A DNA stretch of 64,000 nt from Multifurca ochricompacta (lineage: Eukaryota; Basidiomycota; Agaricomycetes; Russulales; Russulaceae), in NCBI GenBank assembly GCA_022496185.1, contig WTXG01000163.1:19279-83278 (forward strand), given 5' to 3'. Positions 12,097-22,749 of the stretch are shown one piece after another; within the stretch, counting starts at the first letter, position 1, and the number at the start of each line of letters is the position of its first letter. The position numbers were made by a program, and so were the translations under genes. The notes beneath the pieces were generated by a model. It had not been told where the DNA came from. It saw only the letters and a list, made by a program, of their open reading frames with translations, and searched no databases.

Positions 12097-15000
12097 TCAT
12101 TCCAGCACTAGTCCAAATCCAGTTACCATGTGATCAAAAGATGATCTAGGCAGAGACTTTGTAAGGCCATCTGCTAGCATCTCTCCAGTGGGAGTTCGCA
12201 CCAAGTCTATCTGGTGTGATTCTACATACTCCCTAATGGCATGGTACTTTATTGGTATGTGCTTTGATCGCCTTCCTGTGACAGGGTTTAATGCAAGATC
12301 TACTGCACCCTTGTTGTCACAATGCAGTTGTATGGGTGAACTAACTTCATACCCCAACTCCTGCATGAACGTCCTGTACCACGCAGCCTGATTTGAAGCC
12401 TCTGCTAGGCTCATGTACTCGGCTTCTGTGGTGGACTGTGCTACTGTCTTTTGTTTCCTGGAGCACCAACTGATAGCTCCATTAGCAAGGAAAAAGACAT
12501 AGCCCGAGGTGGAGTGGCGGTCCTCTTGATCTCCCCATGAGGAATCCACAAAGCCATGAAGGCCAACTTCACCATTCCCTCCAGAATAGCGCAACTTGTA
12601 GTCTTTTGTAGCATTTAAATAGGCTAAGACATACTTTGCTAGTCGCATGTGCTGCTGGGAAGGGTTGGAAGCAAATTGGCTAAGGCGTGCAACAGCGAAA
12701 CTAATGTCAGGTCTGCTTCCAATCTGCACCCAAAGCAGAGACCCCATTAACTGCTGATACCTCTTAATATCAGAGGTAGATGCCTGGTCTTCAAACTTGA
12801 CCAGATGAACATCCACGCCGGAGGGTAGAGGAGTATATACTGGGTTGGAATCCCCCATTCCAAACCTCTCAACTATTGAGGATACATAGGCTGTCTGGTC
12901 GATATCCAGTGTCTTGTTAGGACGATCCCTGGTGATGTTAACTCCAAGGTAGGACTGGATTTCGCCAAGATCGGTCATCTCATATCGGCTAGATAGAGAG
13001 TCCTTCAGCCATTGAATCTTCTTAGTGGAGGACCCAAGTATAGTGATGTCATCAACATATAAAATGACAAAAGTGAACCATCCCCCTCTTGGTGATGATA
13101 CACATATACTCCTGCATCAGAGTACGTCCGAGTAAAGCTCAGTTCATTGAGAACTGCATGGAATTGCAAGTTCCATGCCCGGGAAGCTTGTTTGAGGCCA
13201 TACAGAGCTTTCTGTAGCCTACAAACTTTGGACTCTTGTCCAGCAACGACGAAACCAACAGGTTGCTCCATGTAGATCTCCTCATCCAGATCGCCATGTA
13301 AGAATGCCGATTTGACATCCATCTGATGGATTTCCCAATCCTCAAGCGTGGCCAACGCTAATAATAGTCTAAGAGACTCAAATCTGGCGACTGGGGAGAA
13401 GGTTTCATCGAAGTCCACCCCCTCTATTTGGGTGAACCCTTTTGCTACAAGCCTAGCACGAAAGCGTCCATCTGCTTTCAATTTAAAGACCCACTTGGAC
13501 TTTACAGCCTTTCTACCTTCAGGAAGGTCTTCAAGGCGCCACACTTTAAGTTTTTCTAAGGCATCAATTTCATATTGACATGCCTCAAGCCAATCACTGG
13601 CATTATCAGACTCCATTGCTTCTTTAAAAGTGAGAGGATCCCTATAAGGCGATCCTGCAGCATTGAGTAGATCCATCTGACCAAGTCTGGAAGAACCCTG
13701 CACAAACTCTGCATTATCCTCATTGTAGAAGCGAGGATTCAGACGACGATTCCGATTGGGACGTGCAGTATCCAAGTCTAAATCTTCTTGGATTGCCCTA
13801 TCTCGTCGTTCAGAGCGTGGACTTGTCCTCTCAAAATTAGGTTGAGGGATTTTGTCTGCAATTCTTTTGATTTTCTGATTGCACGGGTTCTTTTGGGAGG
13901 GGAGGAAGGTTCCATGACTTGTGATGGAGGAGTCTGATATATAGTCTGAGGTTGTGTGGTGTCTACATTACGTGTGGGTGTGGTAGGCTGTGGTGCTAAT
14001 TGAGGAGGTATGATGTCCTCCTGTTCCTCTTCTAGGTCTTCCTCATCTTGAGGAGCCTCAGGAACTTGCGTAGCAGTTGCTGGTGGTGGCTGGACTGGGC
14101 CACCAGGTAAAGTAAAGGAGCCACCTTCAGTAGGTTGCTCTATGATTTGTCTGCTCTGTTGTCCTTATCAGAGCGGGATGGGAAGGATCTCTCATCAAAT
14201 GTAACATCTCGTGAAAAGATGAGAGACCGGGTACGACTATCCCAAAGTGTATAGCCCTTAGAAGTAGGCTCATACCCGACAAAGACGGCTTCCCTGGCTT
14301 TGGGATCTAGTTTACGCCGCTTGCCCTCTGGAACATGATAATAGGCTTTGCAACCAAAGACCTTAAATATGAGACATCTGGTTTGTTCCCAACCAGAAGC
14401 TCAAGCGGAGTTTTCCACTTATTAGAACGGATGGGAGTTCTATTATATATATGACATGCTGTCTCAACAGCACACTCCCAAAAACCAAGAGATAGGCCAG
14501 CATCGTGCAGCATGCTAGTGCCTTTTTCCATAATGGTTCTATTAAATCTCTCGGCCCTTCCGTTCTGTTGTGGGCTATACGGCATCGTAAGTTTATGCTC
14601 TATGCCATAATCTTCAAGCGTTGCCTTCAGCGCCTTGTTCACATACTCGCCACCACGATCTGTATGAAGACACTTGATTTTATGATTGAATTTATTTTCA
14701 AGTAGTGTCTTCAGTTTATTAAAAACTGGTGTAAACAGATCTTTAGACTTCATTGGAACGATTAAAGCATATCTGCTAAAGTCGTCCAAGAAGGTGGCAA
14801 AGTATAGATTCCCTTGTATTGAACTGCACTGCAAGGGACCTACGAGATCACTATGAAGGATCTCAAGGGGGGCTGATGCGCGCTTTGAAGATGGGGGAAA
14901 TGGAAGACGATGGGACTTGCCCATTTCACAGCCATAACATGGCTTGTCTTCCACTTGGCTATTATTTATTTTGAGGCCTTTTACCGCCTCAGGAGCATAT

Positions 15001-16410
15001 CTTTTCAGGGCTTCTTTAGACATATGGCCCATTCTTTGATGCCAGATTTCTAGTGAGGCAGATGCAGATGTATGGATACTACTTAGGACTTGTTTGCCTA
15101 GTACCCAATACAATTTGCCAAACTTCCATGCTTCCGCTATAATGTTATCGCCAATTTTATTGTTGCCTTCTTATTATCAAAGAACACAGTTGCCCCTTTT
15201 TCTACTAGGGCACTGGTGGAGAGTATTTTATGTCCTCCAGGCATGTGGAGCACATTGCTCAATTCCAAGTCAAACCTTGATCAGTCCTGATGATCACAGT
15301 GCCAATCCACTTGTTTTGACTATGGAGTTGTCACCTAGTGATACTTCATGGGTGTGATCGACTTTATATGTATCGAAGTCTTCAAGGTTGGGACTGAAAT
15401 GAGCCGTTGCTCCACTATCCAACATCCATAATCTGAATTGATATCCAGATTATAGGTGTGCACATAAAGGCGAATGCGAGGTGCTTCATGCACCTCCTCT
15501 ATTTTGCCACTACCATTAACTACGGTGGCTATAGTATTTACATGTTGGGCCTCAGCCCTCTTCTTGTTCCCTGCCTTGCCCTTTTTGGCATTCTCCAGGT
15601 CCTTCTTCTTCTTTGCGCAAGCATTGGACTTGTGTCCAGGCTTTTGGCAATAGAAGCAGACCACCCCTTGTGAACCAGGGGCAGCAGCGGGAAGTGGTGA
15701 TAAATTTTTTGGTTTGTTTGATTTGACAGGTGCTGCCTTAGATAGGACAGCACTACCACTTCCCGAGGGACCTGCCAGGCGACTCTCCTCATTCAGGAAC
15801 CTCTGCACAAGGTCCTGAGGAGAAAGACGCTCTGGATCGCCAGAGGCCAGTATGGAGCCGGCAATGGCACTGTAGGAGTCAGGGAGAGCTTTCAATAAAA
15901 TGAAGCTCATCTGGAGGTCATTGACCTCCATCCCGTTCTCCCTAAGGGTACTCCTGGCATCCAGAACCTTTTGTAATTGGGTTCTGAATGTCTGTCCTTC
16001 ATCAAGACGGAAGGACACCAGGGCAAGCCACAAATTATATGTGGCCATGCTACCTACAGAGCCATAAGCCGTTCCAACTTATTATACTTCTCAAAAGAGA
16101 AGGATAATCGGCATCGGAGGTTACTTGGAGTAAACCTCCTGGGTTACATTGAGTACAAAGACCAATCAGCATTTCCTCTTCTCCCATCCATTCCCTAAGG
16201 ATGGGGTCAATACCTCCTTCTGCATTTTCTCCTTTTCTCTTTGTCCTCTGGGAGGAGGGGCATGTCAGGGTAGGCGTAATATGTGCCTCCTGAGCCCATT
16301 CATCCTCAAAAGGGCGTTGAAATTGGCAGACCAAACCTGCCAGTTGGAGCCATCAAGGCGCTCCATCTTGGAGGAGGGAGGGAAGACATTGAGGACGGCA
16401 TTTTGAGATG
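12097..16410 (-). pseudogene. Copia gag-pol of the minus-strand element (disrupted)
   Basis: Pieces of one polyprotein follow each other on the minus strand. They are a gag start near 16410 with KMERLDGSNWQVWS, Gag with the zinc knuckle CFYCQKPGHKSNAC (near 15660), integrase (15113-14307, with HSDLVGPLQ, HTDRGGEY and NGRAERFNR), RT (13775-13005) and RT end plus RNase H (12978-12097). Frame breaks lie near 16050, 15350, 14370, 13780 and 13000, and the gag start also has stops. Protein similarity to the plus-strand copy is high throughout. The youth of the LTRs suggests that it was mobilised by proteins from another copy, or that some single-base breaks are sequencing errors. Confidence 0.88.
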
Positions 16411-17332
16411 TTATAAAGTTCCTGGTTCCAAGGAGCAGTTAGAACCAGTGCCCAGGTCTCGCTTAAGAGTGCCACCCCACACTGTGGCGCTATGCTTCAG
16501 AACCTAAGAAGGTCCTGCCTTTGTTGTGCGACTTTCTAGGTATAGTAAAGCTGTCTAGCGCAATCCTGTAACTAGACATAAGCTCTGGTAGACTAGCCAG
16601 AGTGTCTAGTGTAAACAAGACTGGGAGTCATGTCATGGAGGAGCCAACCGCAAGTTCCATTAGAGACAAAGGGTTATAGCCCTTCCTCTAATGCTGGTGG
16701 TGGAGTCCATGATTAAGCCCTAGATGATTGGGGCCATGACTAAGTAGATGTCTAGTCTGTCTCTGGTAGGGCGTGGTTACCCTACAAAGGCAACGGATAC
16801 TTATGCCCAGAGATGAAGACTATATCTACTATGTATAGACTATAGTAGTGCAGCCTACTTGTATCGAGCCCAAGCGTCATGGGAGTGACTACCCATGCCT
16901 TGTTCTAGACCCTAAACTCCACATGCGGGTCGCTAAACCCGGCTTACAGACAGAGCCAAGCATTGACTGGACTTAAAGCCACAAGCTTCTGGCTATAGGC
17001 CTACTAAGACTATCTATGGGACGAAAACCCAGCTACAACTATGAAATTACTAATACCTAGTGCGCACTCAAGGAGCTCAAGATGTTTCACCCGCTTAGGG
17101 TCCCTCATCATCTTTTGCAAGAACCCCGAAGGGCTAGCCAAACAGTTCAGGATGAGCAGTAAACTGCTCATCCTGTGGGGTGTTAAGGTGCACAGACAGT
17201 AAATAGGAAAGCTCACAGGAAGAAGCTGGTGGGAAAGACTTTGAAGCTTTTGTGAGCTTGAGTGCAAAAGCGAGTTGGGCTGTTATGAACAAAGGGAATT
17301 AACAGTCAGTATGAGCGGCAGGGCCCATAACC

Positions 17333-17843
17333 TGTCAAACAATCATGCTGCTGGTTATACTGACTGTGGTTAGTAGCGGGTTAGGCTAAAAGACAAGTTA
17401 ACTTCAGAGGAAGAAGAACTCTTTAATACTATACTACTGACCTAAAAGACAAGTTAACTACAGAGAGAATGTTAGTCAAAGGAAAAGTAGAAAGTAAAGT
17501 AAGACGACTTACACTTCAGAGGAAGAAGAACTCTGAAGTGTAGAGGACGAAACAGACACCCTTATATACCCATAGGGGCCAGGGGAAATGGTCTGTGCAC
17601 ACTGGGAATAAGTCCACAGGTGCCGGTCAAGAAACAGAGAGGGATAAAGGCCATTGGCCAAGGAGATATCACATGCTTACTGCGCATTACTAAGTCCATC
17701 ACTAATCAGCTGAGTAAGAAGGGAAAGAAGTGTAATAAAGATAACATAAAAAGTCCGATACTCCGGAATCTAATCTAATCTAATCTACAGCTGAAGCGAA
17801 CCTTAGATGCCTGAAGCATCTCCAGACACGTCCTGTGTCAACA
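17333..17843 (-). repeat. 5' LTR of the minus-strand copia
   Basis: It is nearly identical to 11320-11830. On its inner side, minus strand from 17332, lies the half initiator-tRNA primer site GGTTATGGGCCCTGCCGCTC. The leader between 17332 and about 16430 is about 0.9 kb and untranslated, colinear with the leader of the plus-strand element. Confidence 0.9.
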
Positions 17844-18907
17844 CCACTGTGAGCGCATGCTTCCAGGTGGGAGGGACATGGCCGAGAGCCACGGAGCCGT
17901 TGAACAAGGCCGTGACGTGATCATGGATCACAGGCCACGCCCACTTGAGGAGATGCCAGTTGAGCTTCGAGAACCCAGGGGCAGACTTGGATGAGGTGCG
18001 GCAGAGTAAGGCGGCAATCTCATCAGAGGTAAAAGGAACCCAGTCCCTTGTAGGGAACTGGGGTGGGTTGTCGTTGAAGGTAGTCAGGACGGGGGTGGAC
18101 TCAGAGCCGAAGAATTGGGCGACAAAGACTTCCTCAATGGCTGGTCAGTCCCACAGTAGTGTGCCCCCAGGTCGGCAAATGGCAGGGATGATGGAGATGC
18201 GCCTCCTGTGGCACCAGGCAGCGACATCCCAAACATCTTGGGTAGCGATGGTGTCATTGGTCCAGGCAAACTTGGCAGCTCGGATTTCACGACATAAGGA
18301 GGACGCCGCAGCAGCTTTAGTGGCAGGGTCACGTCTAGAGCAATGTAAGGCAGTGACAGCCTGAGAGCAGGCAGGGTTCCACCACCTAGCGCGCTTGGCA
18401 CGAGGGGAGGAAGTGACAGCCAAGTGGATGTTGGAGATCGTAAGGATGACATCCTGCAGCTGAGTGGCAAACAGATCCACAGTGTCAGCCGAGTCCAGAA
18501 CAGGGACGGCAGGGAGAGAGAGCTCAAGATGGTCTCGCCAAGTAGTGATCGTGTCATCAGAAGCTTTGGTGACATACGATTTGATCGCGGGAGCCGGGGC
18601 TAGCGAGAGGAGAGAGTGCTGCCAGGAAAACTGGAGGCCAGCATGGTCAGAACCCAGGCCAGCCAACCAATCGATCAAGACAGGAGAGAGAGAGCCCCCT
18701 AGGCGAAGGGTCTGGGAAGCCCAAATGAGATCTAGCACGTTGCCAGCATGGTTAGTGGCGTGGCAAGTCACAAGGCCTGGTGTGGAGACCAGGTCGAGTC
18801 CCTGATCAGAAGCCCAGTCCAGAAAGGCAGAGGCTTGAGAGGAGGTGGGGGTAGAGGAGCCAGGCAGGGCCCAGTCTGGGTGGTGGAGATTGAAGTCTCC
18901 AGCTAGG
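17844..18907 (-). pseudogene. LINE endonuclease C-terminal half and linker to RT
   Basis: The minus strand encodes GDFNLHHPDWALPG (near 18900, an endonuclease catalytic motif), then NVLDLIW and GSDHAGLQF (near 18650, the conserved SDH histidine motif), then a linker with RWWNPACSQAV typical of the region between endonuclease and RT. A TGA at 18145-18147 interrupts it where arginine is expected. The end, FNGSVALGHVPPTWKHALT, is the usual lead-in to the RT. It joins the 5' part at 19511 across the solo LTR and the RT part at 11314 across the copia. Confidence 0.85.
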
Positions 18908-19510
18908 TGTTACGCTCAGAGGGGCGTATGCGGTCGAGTGTGGGCGGCTAGGTCACAGAGACAAGGTCGGGACGATCTTGGGTCGATGCGGAAGACAATA
19001 AGTCCGATGCAGGGTCTACCAGAGTCACAGGCTCAGTGTACAAGTCACAGAGGACAAGTACCAAAGGGACGAGTTTGGGTGGTGAGACACAAGGAAGGAA
19101 GTTAAAGGTCCACAAGGCTACTGATTGTCACAGGAGCTCAAGATGGGGAACATCTGAGCGAGACTAGCTAGGGTATATATACATGCTGGTACTAGCTTAG
19201 TCATCCGTTCTTATCAGGCTTATCTAGATGCTTGTGGTTCTGGATGTGTGACTATGGAACCTTCCACCAGAACCAGTGCCACCATCTTCTCACATCAACT
19301 AAGGTTCAGGGTCCTTCTGTACACAAGGCGTCAAACCTTACTGTCACGTGATCTGCTTCTGTACCTCATGCCGTATCTGTCTTCTGGACTTTGGCATGGG
19401 ACATCATGACTAAGCTGGCGATGTCCTTGCAGACTCTATGCGGCTACTGTCACTGCTTGTGTGTCCCCCACATCTTGCCGTCTGTCAGGTACACTGGGTA
19501 GGTCGTAACA
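18908..19510 (+). mobile_element. Solo gypsy-like LTR with TSD CTAGG
   Basis: This 603-bp insert has ends TGTTACG and CGTAACA and is flanked by CTAGG at 18903-18907 and 19511-19515. It splits the LINE endonuclease between TVLA and GDFN, and the frame is continuous when it is ignored. TGTTAC...GTAACA ends with a 5-bp duplication are typical of fungal Ty3/gypsy LTRs. A TATA motif GTATATATACATG lies near 19170, so transcription would be plus strand. It has no coding region. Confidence 0.87.
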
Positions 19511-19970
19511 CTAGGACAGTCGGCATGTCATCCAGTGTCAGCGCAAGGAGCATGTGGAGTGCAGATGGGTTGCAGACGTCGTTGTAGAATGAGACGATGC
19601 GGAGGGTCTGAGCACTGATCTGCAGGTCGCCAACGAGAATGCACAGGTGTGCACAGATGTCGTGCCGAGTTTCAAACTGGGCAGGAAAGAGAGTGTCAGG
19701 GTGAGATGGAAGGAAACGTCTCACATAGATTAGAGTCTTCGCGTGGGTCTGGGCCAGCAGCGACGGGTAAAAGAACGTCCAGCCAGGGTGGGCTGGTGCA
19801 CCGAAGGTATCAGAACCGTCAGGGAGAGTGTTGGACTGCGAGACCCCGATTTGGCCAAACCAGGGTTCGTGGACCAAAAGAATGTGATCCTGTTTATTAG
19901 TATTCAACACAGCGTGCAGGTTCACGTTACTGTGTTGTATGTTGAGGCTCAGGATGGAGCACTCAGACAT
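19511..19970 (-). pseudogene. LINE endonuclease N-terminal part
   Basis: From the ATG at 19970 the minus strand reads SILSLNIQHSNVNLHAVL, then ILLVHEPWFGQIG, the first catalytic motif (Glu in HEPW) of endonuclease/exonuclease/phosphatase-fold LINE endonucleases, then LRIVSFYNDV and ALTLDDMPTVL. It stops being LINE sequence at the solo LTR. The start lies about 40 bp from the element's 5' end. Confidence 0.85.
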
Positions 19971-20286
19971 TCAGGGCAAAGGGGTCGAGGGAGGGCGATG
20001 GTGCCGTGCCCAATGAACGCGTTGTGTCCAAGTGCATATCTCCTTGACCGGGATCTCCTGGGCCAGATGTCCGAAATGCACGATGCAAGTAAAGAACTTG
20101 CACGCATTTCATTTTATGGGTAACCCAGGTATCAAAACAACTATCCAGGGGTTACCCCTACCAATTTCTATGTGTTCGTCAATTTTTTTTGCATTCTGTG
20201 TGGTTATCTTGTTGACACAGTCAGGTGTCGCATGATGCAACTCTGCATGACCTCATATAGGAGGTTGTGTACCACTATGAACCTGA

Positions 20287-20362
20287 GGCCGTGTAGCTCA
20301 GTGGTTTAGAGCACCGGACCCGGCTTGTCCAGAGGTCTTGGGTTCAATCCCCAACGTGGCCA
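20287..20362 (+). tRNA. tRNA-like sequence (probably a pseudogene or SINE head)
   Basis: The 76-nt segment folds into a near-tRNA. The acceptor GGCCGTG pairs with CGTGGCC with two G-U pairs, a D arm GCTC/GAGC is present, and a perfect T arm TTGGG/CCCAA encloses TTCAATC. A-box (TAGCTCAGTGG) and B-box (GGTTCAATCC) promoters are present. The anticodon stem has one mismatch and an extra base at 26, and the loop would read CCGGCTT. That gives anticodon GGC (Ala) but with C instead of the near-invariant U at 33. It lies inside the hAT-like element, so a mobile or decayed copy is likelier than a working tRNA. Confidence 0.5.
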
Positions 20363-21024
20363 TTTCTTTTCTGGTGTGTGAGCCAGGGTCCTGTTTAAGG
20401 TCCCTTGATCGGGGTGCGTGTTTAGCCAACATATCTGACAGGCTTTTCATCAATGTTCTATAACATCCTATCTAATCATCACTGTATACTGGATTTTAGT
20501 TGTGCTTGTATAAAATTGAAAGCAGAATAATAAAACAAAAATGGAATAATTAATTATCTTAATCTTCTGAACATAAAACAAGAGTCATTGAGGGATCTTA
20601 AGCAGCCACAAATGAACATGTTGTGTATCTTCTTGGTCCAGGAAGGCCCAGGCTGGTTATCCAAAATGCGCGATGCAAGTAAAGAACTTGCACACGTTTT
20701 CACAGGTGACCTGCAGGTAACCCACAGGTTACCCGTACCCATAGTGATGGGTACGGGTATGGGTACAGGTACCAATGAGGATACCCCAGGGTTACCCCTG
20801 CCAATCACTAAATGTACTATATCAGCTACTAAATCAAATGAACACATTAAACACATTATCTTGTTATCTCATTTAATAATGTGATTTGATCACATGTCAG
20901 ATCCTAATTAATTGCAAACATGTTTTTGACTTATGTAATCACATTGAACCACTATCCCGGAATATTTGCTATTGTTTACTTTACATCATGTGATTCGGCA
21001 CAACGTGCTGGGTGAATTGCATTC

Positions 21025-22125
21025 ACTGCCTCGCAGGTCTGGTAGGCCGTTTGCTACACTTGAAGGCTGGAAAATACAGATATGAGAATTGGTCTGTGTC
21101 AATATCTTGAAATCTCTTGAAACTGGCTAGACTGTTTGCTACCTTCAAAGGTTGTGGCATGCAATGACATGAAGAGGTGAGACAAAGCTGGTATTCCATG
21201 GATAACATACTCATCTTAAAATACATGAGGTCAGTATGAAACAAGCCAATTCCAGGTTTATTATCCAAAGATGTAAGTGGTATAAGGAAGGACCCGCTTC
21301 ATGGGTGTGAAGATGAAAGGGAGATGAAAAGTCAACAAGAGTTGGTTCATGACGCACGACAGCCCCCTTCCTTCAATACTACCATGAGTGGTATCACGAT
21401 TGACGATACAAGGGTCACTGTGGAGATGAGGATGACTGGTTGAACGAGCGAGACAAGTGAAAAGGCAAGACGGGCCAGAACGGGCGGAGGGAGACTTAAG
21501 GAGAATGTGGCCCCTAGTGTTACAAATACCTGCTCGATAACCCATTATGATAACCCATTCTTGTACGATGACATTCCCTTTCCACTTCTTTTCTTTCCAA
21601 GCCATTCCAGCCCTTTCTTCCCTGTTCTCGACTATGAAAGGCAGCGTCTTCAACGCTCTTTCCCCTGTTCTACTCTGTTTCCTTTTTATGTCGTCGTTCA
21701 CTTCCTAGACTTATCAATTCAGGAACTCAGGAATCCAATCGTCTCGTTCTTTGCTTTGCCTTGCGTGCTTAGCAACAGTCTCATCATTTTACTTGGTCAA
21801 TATACTTTAACTTCAAATTCCTTGCAGAACGGTCAGCCACCGTTAAACCAGGTGTGAGCGATAAAACATGGCCTTTTCTCACCCTCCTTTCCTAGATGTC
21901 AATTTACTAGTGGGGTCGCTACCTCGTTTTCCAATTTCCAGGGCCATTGGATCACTAGAACGCCTTGAACCTTGCACACAAATATGTTCTATTTTCGAGT
22001 ATTGTGCACATAAACGAAACTGTGATAGCTACAGTACGGACTATCTTTTGGCCATTACCTTGGCCCTTACCTTGATTTGACACGCATCATTGTGCACCAC
22101 CCCTGCTGCCTGCTACCTCTCCCAC
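21025..22125. repeat. Upstream part of CHAT unit A (duplicated segment)
   Basis: This 1.1-kb block recurs upstream of all four CHAT genes, at about 32030-33128, 38630-39761 and 48060-49155. The A and B copies are nearly identical. It contains an inverted-repeat arm (21025-21310), a region with an open frame lacking ATG (about 21507-21857) and a 70-codon ATG frame (21868-22080) that stays open in all four copies. It ends with a CTCCCAC-type flank before the LTR-like promoter segment. Confidence 0.8.
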
Positions 22126-22749
22126 TGTAAGGATGGCTCGGGCGTTGAGCATGAAACCTTCGCCTGGTTGAACTTTTCTATGGATTGTGCCGCCTGCCCA
22201 ATCATTACCTCTCTGTCGTCACTTCTTCGTCTCTATTGCCTCTTCATCTCACTTGTCTTTTTTATCTCTACGGCTTGCTTCTTACACTACCACTCTGGAA
22301 TCTCAACAAAAATGTAAAGGTATCTACAATGCTTGAAGTAGAGCCAGTGAACCAGCAATCTAGGTTTTTTCTCTTTATCGTTGTGTGCTAAATCACTTCA
22401 CAACGACAACAAGCGCACAGTCAAATGGAACTAGCAAGCAGCGTATTCGAAAGTACAAGCACGGCACACCCTGCCTCTCTCCCTTTGGGGACACACTTTG
22501 CCTCGCACTCACCGCAGATTGGATCTGTTCTGCGAAGCTCAAAGTCAAGCAAACGGTACCGGGTTGACGGGCCGGGGAACAGCTGCCCTGCATTGCCTCG
22601 TTGCCTCGTTTTGACCTCATGCTCATGCTCTATAAAACATGTATTATAGGCGTGGCCTTTGCCGTTCTCCAGCACCCGCAACCATTTACTCTCTCAATTC
22701 ATCGCCAGAGGACCCGCGGTTACCGTCATTCTTGTGCATTGAATAAAGC
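22126..22749 (+). promoter_or_regulatory. CHAT-A promoter with LTR-like segment
   Basis: It starts TGTAAGGATGGCTCGGGC, which is the start of the solo LTR at 30223. The LTR-like part runs to about 22530. A second TATA element, TATAAAACATG at 22631, lies 119 bp before the start codon and is kept in copies A, B and D. A TATA inside the LTR part is degenerate here (AAAATGTAAAGG near 22310) but AAATATAAAGG in B and C. Confidence 0.6.

Larger units (their letters stand above)
11320..17843 (-). mobile_element. Complete Ty1/copia element, minus strand, TSD CCACT
   Basis: Two 511-bp LTRs (11320-11830 and 17333-17843) bound a 5.5-kb interior. CCACT occurs at both 11315-11319 and 17844-17848. The LTRs differ at only about five positions by eye, so the insertion is recent. 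It sits inside the RT frame of the LINE, whose codons ALTVVLPKPA become continuous when the element and one duplication are ignored. Despite its youth its own coding frame is broken in several places. Confidence 0.95.
8618..20011 (-). mobile_element. LINE (non-LTR retrotransposon), interrupted twice
   Basis: It is oriented minus. Its 3' end is a poly(A) tail seen as a T-run at 8618-8638 and its 5' end lies near 20011. Flanking target duplications are AATGAACACATTG (8605-8617) and AATGAACGCGTTG (20012-20024), differing at two sites. Domain order is AP-endonuclease, RT, RNase H and a Cys/His-rich C-terminal tail. Excluding the copia and the solo LTR it is about 4.26 kb. The endonuclease starts close to the 5' end, so it may be nearly full length for a single-ORF element. 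The reading frame resumes exactly across both insertion sites, which proves that they are insertions. Confidence 0.9.
7725..20810. mobile_element. Non-autonomous hAT-like DNA element interrupted by a LINE
   Basis: The ends are terminal inverted repeats. TAGTGATTGTCAAGGGG starts at 7725, and the inverse, CCCCTGCCAATCACTA, ends at 20810, giving a match of about 15 of 17. The flanks carry an identical 8-bp duplication, AATGTACT, at 7717-7724 and 20811-20818. An 8-bp duplication with a TAGTG/CAGTG-type end is the hAT signature. Without the LINE nest the element is about 1.7 kb. It has no recognisable transposase. It contains GGGTACGGGTA-type tracts near both ends, three related ~190-bp subrepeats, and a tRNA-like sequence. 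A related end begins at 63883 and an interior fragment lies at 37200-37695. Confidence 0.82.

Noticed and set aside
7524..20960. The similarity between AACCACTATCCTGGAA (7525) and AACCACTATCCCGGAA (20946) as a possible outermost duplication
   Set aside because: The positions are not symmetrical to any element ends, and the flanking sequence beyond these 16 bases does not match.
21261..21701. A 146-codon minus-strand frame identical in units A and B and similar in D
   Set aside because: It spans the inverted-repeat arm and the upstream block, is broken in unit C, and shows no motif. Identity merely reflects recent duplication.
21507..21857. A 116-codon plus-strand frame open in all four CHAT units
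   Set aside because: It has no ATG (it starts at GTG), no recognisable domain, and the copies are too similar for openness to mean much.
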